From GCA-2731375 sp964344935 (lineage in GTDB: Bacteria; Pseudomonadota; Alphaproteobacteria; GCA-2731375): a stretch of 64,000 bases of DNA. This document shows positions 18,644 through 26,644 of this stretch, in pieces. Position numbers and translations under genes: made by a program. The notes beneath the pieces are model-generated. The model made no database searches. It saw only the letters and a program-made list of their open reading frames with translations, and was not told where the DNA came from. The stretch lies in the NCBI GenBank assembly GCA_964344935.1, contig CAYFPL010000006.1, positions 186,001 through 250,000 on the forward strand, written 5' to 3'. The first letter of the stretch is position 1; every line of letters starts with the position of its first letter.

Positions 18644-19219
18644 ATGTCTGTAGAAATGGTCGCGTTAAACGGGAGTACCGACGGGGAAGTGGAAGTTGGC
18701 TTCGCAGGCTTGAACAAGACGGCGTCCGCGGAGATTGAAATCCATTGGCGGGCGGAGCGGCTTCCCAGGCCCGACTATTTCTATCTGGAACCCAACCAGC
18801 CACGCAGGGAGACAGCAGGCAGCATCGATATTACCAGATTTCACCAGGTGGATCCGACCCGGGGTGTCACCCTGGCCGGCATTATGCCGAATATCGCGCT
18901 GCTGCAATCAGCGGGAAATCCTTATCCGACCGGCCCCGCCGATCCCGCCATTCAGGGTCATATGACCTGGGCGCCATATGTAGAGGTTAGCCATGCTTAT
19001 TGGCGCGTTCTGGCGCAAGCAAAACAGGCACTGATTGGGATCGAAATTGCCCGTCGGGCGGCGTTTCTCATTTCGCCGGCCGTCGCCCGCCGCATGGTCG
19101 ACATTGAGCGCAGCAAAGTTGGCGGCCATACCTTGCGCGACTTGCGCCTCTATGGCCTGATTGGCTCGGACGGCTATCGCGACGACGTCTGGTCCACAAA
19201 CTGGGCCGTGGCGGCGTAG
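18644..19219 (+). CDS. Unrecognised protein, first gene of the selenoprotein cluster
   Basis: This is a 191-residue soluble protein with no signal peptide. I do not recognise a family. Visible features are an N-terminal beta-rich stretch (GEVEVGFAGLNKTASAEIEIHW), a central FHQVDPTRGVTLAGIMPNIALLQ and a helical C-terminal half (YWRVLAQAKQALIGIEIARRAAFLISPAVARRMVDIERS). That it is real is supported by coding-like codon use and by the next gene's AGGAGG ribosome binding site overlapping its stop codon. The start is uncertain because an in-frame ATG lies four codons later. It probably belongs to the same transcript as the TauD-like dioxygenase and the selenoprotein. Confidence 0.6.
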   Translation: MSVEMVALNGSTDGEVEVGFAGLNKTASAEIEIHWRAERLPRPDYFYLEPNQPRRETAGSIDITRFHQVDPTRGVTLAGIMPNIALLQSAGNPYPTGPADPAIQGHMTWAPYVEVSHAYWRVLAQAKQALIGIEIARRAAFLISPAVARRMVDIERSKVGGHTLRDLRLYGLIGSDGYRDDVWSTNWAVAA

Positions 19220-19232
19220 GAGGACTGCACAT

Positions 19233-20084
19233 ATGTTGAGCATCGAACCGACGGGACAAAGCTGCGGCGCGATTGTCAGTGGACTTGATCTGGGCCGACC
19301 GCTTGATGCGGAAACGGTGCGGCAGGTCCGCGCTGCCTGGCTGGACCACCACGTGTTGGTGTTTCCCGATCAGCGCATGGATAACGAAGATTTGGTCCGC
19401 TTCGCCGAATATTTCGGTCCCATCGGCGATGACCCGTTCTTTAAACCCATTCCCGGGCACGACCGCATTGCCGCGATCCAGCGCCGGGCTGACGAGAACA
19501 GCCCATTATTCGCCGATGCTCTACACAGCGATTGGAGCTTTATGGCGCGGCCGCCGTCCGGAACCTGCCTTTTCGGCATCACAATTCCGCCCGTGGGCGG
19601 CGATACCATTTTCTCGAACCAGCATTTAGCTTTGGACCGGATGCCGGACGAGATGCGCGCCAGGATCGCCGACAAAGTCGCCCTGCATAGCCCGCGCGGC
19701 GCCTATGGGGTGGATGGCAAATACACACGTGAGAAATATGAAGGCAGCATGGCGATCCGAACCTCGCTGGATGCTCATTTCTCCTATGGCCATGACATGA
19801 TACGGGCGCATCCGGAGACGGGGCGACCGGGACTATTCGGCGGCAGCTATGTCGTGGGCTTCGAAGAAATATCGGATTCGGACGGCGAAGAGCTGCGCCA
19901 GGAAATTCGGCAATGGCAGGGCCGGGAGGAATTCCACTATCGGCACGAATGGCAACCGAACATGCTGGTCTTATGGGACAACCGCTCGGTTCTGCATCAG
20001 GCCACCGGTGGCTACGAGGGCTATGACCGCTTGCTACATCGCCTCACCGTCGCCGACGACGACGGCTACCACTTACAGCAATAA
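19233..20084 (+). CDS. TauD/TfdA-family Fe(II)/2-oxoglutarate dioxygenase
   Basis: This is a cytoplasmic dioxygenase of 283 residues. The ATG at 19233 is fixed by AGGAGG upstream. The iron ligands of the family are visible: H98 and D100 in LHSDWSF and the distal H255 in NRSVLHQATG, with the 2-oxoglutarate-binding arginine in YDRLLHR (residue 266 or 270). The N terminus (SIEPTGQSCGAIVSGLDLGRPLD) is the standard TauD opening. Family members hydroxylate taurine, alkylsulfates, chlorophenoxyacetates and similar compounds, releasing sulfite or a C-O fragment. The substrate here is unknown. It lies 13 bases after the unknown gene and 42 bases before the selenoprotein gene. Confidence 0.92.
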   Translation: MLSIEPTGQSCGAIVSGLDLGRPLDAETVRQVRAAWLDHHVLVFPDQRMDNEDLVRFAEYFGPIGDDPFFKPIPGHDRIAAIQRRADENSPLFADALHSDWSFMARPPSGTCLFGITIPPVGGDTIFSNQHLALDRMPDEMRARIADKVALHSPRGAYGVDGKYTREKYEGSMAIRTSLDAHFSYGHDMIRAHPETGRPGLFGGSYVVGFEEISDSDGEELRQEIRQWQGREEFHYRHEWQPNMLVLWDNRSVLHQATGGYEGYDRLLHRLTVADDDGYHLQQ

Positions 20085-20126
20085 GTGCGCTAGAGTCCCT
20101 CCAAAGAAGCAGTTTTGGAGGCGAAC

Positions 20127-21857
20127 ATGAGCGAGCAAAGCTATGCCGCGCTGTGGCCGCGCGGCGAGAAAACCGTTGAGATCGCGCCCTTGGCCCCGCG
20201 CCTGGAGACGTTGGAGGGCAAGACAGTTGCCTTCCTGTGGGACTATTTGTTCCGGGGCGACGAGATCTTCCCCATACTGGAGGCGGAACTCTCGGCCACC
20301 TATCCCAATATGAATTTCGTTGGCTACACCACTTTCGGCTCTACTCACGGGCACGAGGAAGGCCGCATCCTGGCGGACCTACCGCAGACCCTGGCCGAAC
20401 ACAAGGTAGACGCCATAATCTCTGGCATGGGCTGTTGAGGCAGCTGTACGCCCGCCGTGTTGCGGGCCTCAGCCGCCGCCGAAGCCGCCGGAGTACCTTC
20501 CTCGTCACTGGTCTGTGACGGATTTCTGGGCCAGGGCGCAACCACTGCCGTTGGCCTGGGCCTGCCCAATCTACCCATGGCCAAGGTACCGGGCCATGTG
20601 GATTCGCAGACCGACAACGAACTGCGGGACAATCTCACTTCCGTCACCCTCAGGGAGGTGATCGACAACCTCACCAATGCCCCCCCGGCGGCCGTGATGA
20701 TCCCCGAGCCTGGACCCCAGGACGTGGTCATGGAAGGCAGTTTCGAGGAGATCAACCGCTTCTTCTACGAGAATGGCTGGTCCGACGGCCTGCCCATCGT
20801 GCCGCCGGCACGGGAGAAGGTGGAGCAGTTTCTGGGCTTCACCGACCTGGCCGCCGATCACGTGATTGGCCAACTGCCGCCCGACAACCGCCAGGCAACG
20901 GTGTGGAACGTGGCCGTGAACGGCGTCATGGCTGGCTGCCGGCCGCAATATATGCCGGTTCTCGTCGCCCTGGCCGAAGCCATGGCCGATCCAGGCTACG
21001 GCGTGGAACATTCCGGCAATACCCCGGGCGCGGAAACCCTGATCACTATAAACGGCCCTATCATCAAGGACCTGGAGTTCAACTACGAACAGGGCGCATT
21101 GCGAGACGGCTTCCAGGCCAATACCGCTATTGGCCGATGGTGGCGGCTGTATCTGCGCAACGTGGCCGGCTTCATTCCCCACCAGACCGACAAGGGCACC
21201 TTTGGCAATACTTGGCGCGTGGTGCTGGCGGAAAACGAAGACGTGCTGGCCAAGATCGACTGGCCGCCGCACGCCGCCGATTTCGGCCATGGCCGGGGCG
21301 ACAATGTGGTCACCATCAGCCGTTTTACCGGCGGCGATGTCATCGCTTCCGTCTTTGGGCAAAAACCTGAAGAGATGCTGCCATATCTAGCCGACGCCCT
21401 GGTCAGCCAGACCGGCTGGCAATTGGTCTTCACCGTGGGCATGGCGGACGGGGCCTATAACCCGTTGCTGGTGCTCTCGCCCATTTTGGCGGAGACCATG
21501 GCCAAGGCCGGCTGGTCCAAGGACGACGTGCGCCAATGGCTGTTCGAGAACGCCCGCATCCCGGCCTGGAAGTTTGAGAAATACATTGTCGATTTCACAA
21601 ATTTCTATTCCGGCGGCCGCTCCATGTTCGAACTGGCGCAACTGGGCAAGGCCAACGAAGTCTATGGCGAGAGCCAGGACCCCGAACGCCTGGTGCCCAT
21701 CGTATGCGACCCCATGGATATCCAAATTGCCGTCAGCGGCGATCCGGGGCGGACGAATGCGCAGGTGTTCAGCCACAACGGCATTTTGGGCTTCCCCACG
21801 GCTAAGGCGATCCGTCTGCCCAACGATTGGAAAAACAAGCTGGCAGGGGCGGGGTGA
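20127..21857 (+). CDS. UGSC-motif selenoprotein candidate (in-frame UGA as Sec104)
   Basis: Two open stretches in one frame (codons 1-103 and 105-576) are joined by a single TGA at 20436-20438. Read as selenocysteine this gives MGC-U-GSC-T, matching the UGSC family (seleno)protein motif, and a SECIS-like hairpin follows immediately. The ATG at 20127 has GGAGG eight bases upstream. Residues 1 to about 200 form the selenocysteine domain. The block after the motif (TPAVLRASAAAEAAGVPSSSLVCDGFLGQG...GLPNLPMAKVPGH) resembles the region after the UxxC of glycine-reductase component B. Residues ~205-576 form a second domain (GWSDGLPIVPP, NVAVNGVMAGC with C271, NTAIGRWWRLY) that is duplicated in the next gene. 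It is presumably a redox enzyme of the cytoplasm. The reaction is unknown. No sel genes lie in this window. A sequencing error or frame-interrupted pseudogene is the alternative. Confidence 0.85.
20436..20471 (+). promoter_or_regulatory. Bacterial SECIS-like hairpin at the in-frame UGA
   Basis: The UGA itself starts the basal stem: UGAGG (20436-20440) pairs with CCUCA (20467-20471). The apical stem CCCGC (20451-20455) pairs with GCGGG (20462-20466) around a six-base loop CGUGUU. The 5' side carries a ten-base bulge. Seventeen bases separate the UGA from the apical loop, and a G is at loop position two. These features match the usual description of bacterial SECIS elements, which bind SelB and lie within the coding sequence just after the UGA. 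The total length of 36 bases is close to the E. coli fdhF element. Folding was done by eye. Confidence 0.75.
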
Positions 21858-23041
21858 GCGAAGCTGAATCCCTCTGGGTGTTGCTGCCGACGGCGCAGCG
21901 GTCATCAGGGGAGTGGATCGACGACACCCTGCGGGCGCGGGCCGATGAGGCCGGACTGCTGGGCCGCCTGACAGAGGTTGCAGCCTTTCCCCGGCAACGG
22001 GTGGAAGTGGTGCGCGGTCCTGACCCCCATGGCAAAGTCAACGAAATGTTCTACCGCCGGGGCTGGACCGACGGCCTGCCCATCGTCCCGCCCACCACGG
22101 CGCGGGTGGACGCCATGTTGCGGGCCGCCGGCCAGCCCCGCAATCAGGTGCTGGGGGAAGCCGATCCCCTGAAGGGTGTCGTTACGGTAGAAAAGGTCGC
22201 CATCAATGGCGTCATGGCCGGTTGCGAGGATCACCACATGCCTATTCTTTTGGCGGCGGCGGCGGCCTTGCTGGACCCGGAATTCAATTTGCGCGGGGTA
22301 CAAACCACGGACGAGAACGTGACGCCGGCGCTGTTTCTGACCGGGCCCATAGCCAAATCGCTCGAGATGAACAGCCGTTTTGGCGCCCTGGGACCAGGCT
22401 GGCGGGCCAATGCCGCCATCGGCCGTGCCGTGCGCCTGATCATGCACAACCTGGGCGGCGGCTGGCCGGCAGCGGTGGCCTTTGCCGGCCTGGGCCAGCC
22501 GGGGCGCTACAGTTTGTGCCTGGCGGAGGATGATGAATTCAACCCCTGGGAAAGCCTGCGCGAGGAGCTTGGTTTTGCGGCCGACGATAACGTGCTGGTG
22601 GTGCAGCGGGCCGAAAGCGTGGTCAACGTGACCGGCGGCCTGGACGATCTGGCATCCGTCATGGCTTCCGCCACCTCTGCCTTCTCCCGCCTGCATGGTG
22701 GCAAGGTGGCGGTGATCATCGCGCCCCATGTGGCGCAAATGCTGGCCGATGAAGGAAAATCAAAGGCGGATGTGAAGGCCTATCTGCACGAACAGAGCCA
22801 TTGCACCGCCGCCGCGTTCGAAGGGTCGTGGCTGCCAGCGCGCCTGGCCGGACATAGCAAATGGCCGCGATGGGTCAGGGACGGCATCGCCCAAGACCGG
22901 GTTCCGGCGGTGGAAAGTCCAGATGATATCACTGTCATCGTTGCGGGCGGCGACATCCCCATCCCCCAATGCGCCTATCTGCCCACCTGGGGCTTCCCAC
23001 CCTGCCGCATTGCCAAGAGAATCGAAACGACAGGTATCTGA
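21854..23041 (+). CDS. Paralog of the selenoprotein C-terminal domain
   Basis: This is a 395-residue protein whose start is taken as GTG at 21854, overlapping the selenoprotein stop by four bases (GTGA). From about residue 60 it aligns with the C-terminal domain of the preceding selenoprotein: RRGWTDGLPIVPP, KVAINGVMAGC (C124), TPALFLTGPIAKSLEMNS, GWRANAAIGRAVRLIMHNLGG. It lacks the UGSC segment; its N-terminal ~55 residues look unrelated. The pair probably arose by duplication, and the products may form a hetero-oligomer in which only one subunit carries selenocysteine. A conserved single cysteine in both proteins is a candidate thiol. The family is not one I can name with a known function. 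Confidence 0.85.
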   Translation: MSEAESLWVLLPTAQRSSGEWIDDTLRARADEAGLLGRLTEVAAFPRQRVEVVRGPDPHGKVNEMFYRRGWTDGLPIVPPTTARVDAMLRAAGQPRNQVLGEADPLKGVVTVEKVAINGVMAGCEDHHMPILLAAAAALLDPEFNLRGVQTTDENVTPALFLTGPIAKSLEMNSRFGALGPGWRANAAIGRAVRLIMHNLGGGWPAAVAFAGLGQPGRYSLCLAEDDEFNPWESLREELGFAADDNVLVVQRAESVVNVTGGLDDLASVMASATSAFSRLHGGKVAVIIAPHVAQMLADEGKSKADVKAYLHEQSHCTAAAFEGSWLPARLAGHSKWPRWVRDGIAQDRVPAVESPDDITVIVAGGDIPIPQCAYLPTWGFPPCRIAKRIETTGI

Positions 23042-23950
23042 ATGCCCAGAGCCCCCCGCACCAGCCATCAGGTCATCGTCATCGGCGCAGGCGTCGCCGG
23101 TCTTGCCGCCGCGACGGAGGCGGCCCGCTGCGGTCTGAAGACGGCCCTCATCGACGACGGACTGCTGGGCGGCCTGATCATCAACGTGGGCGACATTCAT
23201 GGCCATCCCGGCGCGGCGGGCACCACGGGCGCTGATTTGGTCAACACCATGCTGGGCGAAGCCTTGGAAGCGGGCGTAGATTACCGGCCCGGCGCCGTCA
23301 CCGCACTCGAGCAGGCCGGCGATCACTGGCGCCTAGCCGAGGCGTCCGCACCATCCGTCATTCTGGCCACGGGTGCTGAACTGCGCACCTTGGGCGTGCC
23401 GGGGGAGGCGGAACTTATGGGTCGCGGTGTTTCTCAATGCGCGTTCTGTGACGGCGGTCTGTACAAGGGCCGGGACGTGGCCGTTGTGGGCGGTGGGGAT
23501 GCCGCCTTTCAGGAGGCCCTGCATCTGGCCGAACTGTGCGCCAATGTCACCATGATCCTGCGTGGCCTGAAGCCCCGGGCGCGGCCCGCATTCGTGCGCC
23601 GGGCCGCCGACCTGGCCAACATGCATTTCCGCTGGCAAACGGAAGTGCGGGAGATATTGGGTCGTGACGGCGTCGAAGCCGTGCGGTTGCAGGCATTGGA
23701 TGGCGGGGCGGAGGAAACCCTGGCGGTCGCGGCGGTCTTTCCCTTTGTCGGCCTCGCACCAAGGAGCGGCCTTGTGCATGCCACCAAGGACAGAGATGGG
23801 GCCGTCATCACTGACGCCCACATGGCTACGGATCAGCCGGGTCTCTATGCCGTTGGTGCCGTCCGGGCCGGCCATGGCGGCCAGATCGCCCACGCCATCG
23901 CCGACGGCAAGACCGCCGCTTTGGCGATCTGGCGGAATGCTAAGAAATAA
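23042..23950 (+). CDS. Thioredoxin reductase-like FAD/NAD(P)H oxidoreductase
   Basis: This is a cytoplasmic flavoprotein of 302 residues. The FAD-binding motif GAGVAGLAAATEA is near residue 15, the redox pair C133-A-F-C136 is followed by DGG, and the NAD(P)H motif VVGGGDAAFQEA is near residue 149, the TrxB domain order. The closing AVGAVRAGHGGQIAHAIADGKTAALA is the FAD-contacting end. It begins directly after the previous stop (TGA-ATG), so it is surely co-translated. It is likely the electron donor for the two upstream proteins, as TrxB-like proteins are for glycine reductase and related selenoenzymes. It is a little shorter than the general ~315 residues, and no thioredoxin gene is adjacent. 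Confidence 0.93.
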   Translation: MPRAPRTSHQVIVIGAGVAGLAAATEAARCGLKTALIDDGLLGGLIINVGDIHGHPGAAGTTGADLVNTMLGEALEAGVDYRPGAVTALEQAGDHWRLAEASAPSVILATGAELRTLGVPGEAELMGRGVSQCAFCDGGLYKGRDVAVVGGGDAAFQEALHLAELCANVTMILRGLKPRARPAFVRRAADLANMHFRWQTEVREILGRDGVEAVRLQALDGGAEETLAVAAVFPFVGLAPRSGLVHATKDRDGAVITDAHMATDQPGLYAVGAVRAGHGGQIAHAIADGKTAALAIWRNAKK

Positions 23951-23977
23951 ACACGATAAGAGAATGGAGGAGATGAC

Positions 23978-24712
23978 ATGACCGGATCTAGACCTAGCGC
24001 GACACCGGGCGCCAAGATGATGTATCTGATCAAGCGCCGGGCGACCACCTCCCGCGAAGAACTGATCGCCCATTGGTTTGCCAACCACATGCCGGCGGTG
24101 ATCGCGGCGCAGGCCAATAGCCGTGCAGCAGGCAAACGCTATGCTGAGCATTATGTCGCTACCTTGTTCGACCCTCGGTCGGGCCGGCCGCAACCATGGG
24201 ACGGGGTGGCGCAGTTATGGTATGCCGATGCCCTGCCGCGGCCGGATGTGCCTCACGGCGAGACACCCACCGATACCTTCCAGGAAAAAGCCGAACCATA
24301 TATGCCCTGGGCAACCCGGGAATATGTGGTCATGGACGGCGAACTGCCCCTGGAACCGCCCACCTTGAATGCCCCCTTCCCCTGCACCCGCAGCGGATTC
24401 TTCAAGGTTACCTTCCTGGTGCCGCTGCAACAGGGCGCCGATAGCGCGGCGCTGTTCGACCACTGGCTCGACGTCCACGTCCCCAACGTGCGCCAGACGA
24501 TGGAGACAGTGGGCGGTTTCCGCTATGCGGTTAGCCACAGCATGGAGCCAGAGGCGGAAGCCTATGCCGGCATGGCGGAACTATATTTCCGCGATACCGA
24601 TGGCTGGGCCGCCTATCAGAAACACATCACGCCCGACGGCATGGAGAACTGGGTCGACGGCGACAATGTCCACCTGTTCTATAGCGGCACGGAAATGGTC
24701 GGGATACCCTAA
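23978..24712 (+). CDS. Double EthD-like (dimeric alpha/beta barrel) protein
   Basis: This protein of 244 residues has two EthD-like ferredoxin folds in tandem. The first is MMYLIKRRATTSREELIAHWFANHMPAVI (from about residue 9). The second begins FFKVTFLVPLQQGADSAALFDHWLDVHVPNV (from about residue 146), each with the typical F.HW...H.P core. EthD is associated with ring or ether cleavage in ethyl tert-butyl ether degraders, and related proteins are small-molecule binding or modifying enzymes. The GGAGGAG ribosome binding site upstream of 23978 is strong. It is the last gene of the plus-strand cluster, 27 bases after the flavoprotein, and is convergent with the PhyH-like gene. Its role here is inferred only from position. 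Confidence 0.85.
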   Translation: MTGSRPSATPGAKMMYLIKRRATTSREELIAHWFANHMPAVIAAQANSRAAGKRYAEHYVATLFDPRSGRPQPWDGVAQLWYADALPRPDVPHGETPTDTFQEKAEPYMPWATREYVVMDGELPLEPPTLNAPFPCTRSGFFKVTFLVPLQQGADSAALFDHWLDVHVPNVRQTMETVGGFRYAVSHSMEPEAEAYAGMAELYFRDTDGWAAYQKHITPDGMENWVDGDNVHLFYSGTEMVGIP

Positions 24713-24732
24713 GCGGTGAGATTACTGCGGCG

Positions 24733-25563
24733 TCAGTCCGTTTCGCTCTGCAGCAAAGCCATGGGGCTGCCCACATCAACTACGCCGATGGCTTCGTGGG
24801 CCTTGTAGCCCAGCAGTTCCTGCACCCGCACGGGCATATCACGCACCTTCTCTATGGGCACAGTGAGGAAGCTGTTCTCCTCCGCCCGCAGCCAGCCGAC
24901 CACATAGCCCAGGAACATGCCGCGGCGGTGCTGGTCCACGGTCCGGTTGGCACCGCCGCCATGGATGGCGGAGCCGAGATACAACAGCGCCGAACCGGCC
25001 GGCATCTCCGCCTGGACGATTTCCTCTGGTTGCGGCACGCGTTCCCGTGGCCAGAGATGGCTGCCCGGCACCACCTGGGTGGCCCCGTTCTCGGCCGTGA
25101 AGTCCGTCAGGGCGAACATCCCTTCCACTTCCAGGCTGTGTCCGGGTGATTGCAAATACCCCCAGGCATCTTCGTCCCGGTGCAGTCGTTGCGCCGTTTC
25201 GCCGGGGCCGATCTGTATCAACTGGCCGGTGTTGAAGATGTAGTCATGGCAATGTGGCAGGAGGAAATGATCCGCCGCACCGCACAAAATTGGCGTCAAC
25301 ATGATCTCGACAAACGCCTCCGACTTGCCGGGCAAACCGTCGAAACGGATGGTGGATAGCCCATAAAATTCCACCATGCGCTCCGCGGTGGGATGGCGAA
25401 GGCCGGGCGCCGTCGCCGCGATCAAATCGTCCAGTTCCTTATTCAGATTTCGCAATTGCGCGGAATTGAGAATGCCCTCGACGACGACGGCGCCGTCCCG
25501 TTCCAGAAGTTCGTAGACCTCTGACGGTTCGACGGTGGATTTAACATGCGTAAGTTTCGCCAT
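24733..25563 (-). CDS. Phytanoyl-CoA dioxygenase (PhyH) family protein
   Basis: This Fe(II)/2-oxoglutarate dioxygenase has about 276 residues. The iron site is H-x-D in LHRDEDAWGYLQ, with the distal histidine in GSAIHGGGANRT, and a downstream arginine (NRTVDQHRRGMF) that would bind 2-oxoglutarate. The N-terminal ELLERDGAVVVEGILNSAQLRNLNKELDDLI is typical of PhyH proteins. The ATG at 25563 is used; GTG and TTG codons directly upstream are alternatives. It diverges from an SDR gene and converges with the EthD-like gene. The substrate is not predictable; family members hydroxylate many small molecules besides phytanoyl-CoA. Confidence 0.9.
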   Translation of the reverse strand: MAKLTHVKSTVEPSEVYELLERDGAVVVEGILNSAQLRNLNKELDDLIAATAPGLRHPTAERMVEFYGLSTIRFDGLPGKSEAFVEIMLTPILCGAADHFLLPHCHDYIFNTGQLIQIGPGETAQRLHRDEDAWGYLQSPGHSLEVEGMFALTDFTAENGATQVVPGSHLWPRERVPQPEEIVQAEMPAGSALLYLGSAIHGGGANRTVDQHRRGMFLGYVVGWLRAEENSFLTVPIEKVRDMPVRVQELLGYKAHEAIGVVDVGSPMALLQSETD

Positions 25564-25590
25564 CACCAAGAGCCTTTTTTCATCCTTTGC

Positions 25591-25604
25591 GATCTTACTA
25601 GATC
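25591..25604. promoter_or_regulatory. Short inverted repeat in the divergent PhyH/SDR promoter region
   Basis: GATCT-TACT-AGATC is a perfect five-base-arm inverted repeat in the 147-base gap between two divergent genes. Position suggests an operator, but arms this short occur often by chance, and no regulator gene is nearby. Confidence 0.15.
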
Positions 25605-25710
25605 ATAGAAACAAAACGCCATATCAGGCGCCCGGCCTATTCCTTCCCGACACTAGTGGCGACTACTATGAATGTGGTTCTAAATGGAGCACGGGCGGGA
25701 GGAGATTGAG

Positions 25711-26559
25711 ATGGGCAAACTGGACGGCAGGACTGCCATCGTTACCGGCGCCAGCCGGGGCATCGGCCAGGTCATCGCGGAACTGTTCGCAGCGGAGGGC
25801 GCCAAGGTTGCCTGTGCCGCCCGCACCCTGAACGAAGGGGACCATGACCTGGAAGGTTCGCTGGCCCGCACCGTGGCGGCGATCCGGGAGGCGGGCGGTG
25901 AGGCAGAGGCGTTCACGGCTGATGTCTCAAGCGAAAGCGATTGCCAGGCCCTGGTTGACGGCGCCCGAAACGTATTCGGTCCGGTGGATATTCTGGTCAA
26001 CAACGCCGCGCTCAGCTATTTCCTGCCGATCACGGAATTCGCTACGAACCGCTGGATGCGCGCCTTCGCGGTCAACGTGCACGGCCCCTTTATGCTGTCA
26101 AAGATGGTGCTGGGGGACATGATGGTGGCTCGGCGCGGCGGCGCCATCGTCAATATCAGCTCCGGCGCCGCCATTGGTCCCGGCCGGGGGCCGTACGAGA
26201 CCAAGGCCCGGGGCGGTACCATGTACGGCGCCACTAAGGCGGCTTTGGAACGCTTCACCCAGGGCCTGGCGGAGGAAGTGGCGCCCCATGGCAACATCGC
26301 CGTCTCTTGCGTCTCGCCGTCCAAGGTGGTGCCGACGCCTGGGACTGTCTATCACCAACTGGTCGACGGCATGGACGATCCGAGAGGCGAGCCGCCGGAC
26401 ATGATGGCCCAGGCCACGCTGTTGCTTGCCAGCGAACCGGCTTCGAAAGTCAATGGCCGGGTCACCTACAGCCAACTGATCCTGGGTGAATTCGGCTGGA
26501 TCGAGAACCCCGTGGGCCGCGGCATCGACAGCAAAGGCTCCGGCTACTCCGAAATCTGA
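25711..26559 (+). CDS. Short-chain dehydrogenase/reductase (SDR)
   Basis: This is a cytoplasmic NAD(P)-dependent oxidoreductase of 282 residues. The cofactor motif is TGASRGIGQV (from about residue 12), followed by the NNAA-type VDILVNNAAL. The catalytic serine lies in INISSGAAIG, with MYGATKAALE giving the Tyr-x-x-x-Lys pair (Y and K of YGATK). The start is set by GGAGGAG at about 8 bases before the ATG. The insert FTQGLAEEVAPHGNIAVSCVSPSKVV is the usual substrate-loop region. It faces the acyl-CoA dehydrogenase across a shared hairpin. The substrate is unknown. Confidence 0.92.
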   Translation: MGKLDGRTAIVTGASRGIGQVIAELFAAEGAKVACAARTLNEGDHDLEGSLARTVAAIREAGGEAEAFTADVSSESDCQALVDGARNVFGPVDILVNNAALSYFLPITEFATNRWMRAFAVNVHGPFMLSKMVLGDMMVARRGGAIVNISSGAAIGPGRGPYETKARGGTMYGATKAALERFTQGLAEEVAPHGNIAVSCVSPSKVVPTPGTVYHQLVDGMDDPRGEPPDMMAQATLLLASEPASKVNGRVTYSQLILGEFGWIENPVGRGIDSKGSGYSEI

Positions 26560-26590
26560 TCCGGACCAAGGTTGCCGTACAAACGAATTT

Positions 26591-26618
26591 GGGGGCGGCC
26601 CCGTTCAGGACCGCCCCC
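26591..26618. terminator. Hairpin between convergent SDR and acyl-CoA dehydrogenase genes
   Basis: GGGGGCGG and CCGCCCCC form an eight-base perfect stem around a twelve-base loop. It lies 32 bases after the SDR stop and 27 bases before the end of the convergent gene, so it can serve both. No T-run follows on either side, so it is a stem-loop of likely bidirectional termination at best. Confidence 0.45.
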
Positions 26619-26644
26619 GTGCATTTCGTTCACTGGTTGGTTGG

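Noticed and set aside
20436..20438. Frameshift or point-mutation pseudogene at the UGA
   Set aside because: The frame is unchanged across the UGA and open on both sides, the motif is a known UGSC form, and the hairpin fits a SECIS. A sequencing error cannot be fully excluded without reads.
20457..21857. Separate gene starting after the UGA
   Set aside because: The only starts (GTG 20457, later TTG/GTG) have no ribosome binding site, and the upstream half has a strong GGAGG with the same frame. The UGA with its hairpin explains the break better than two genes.
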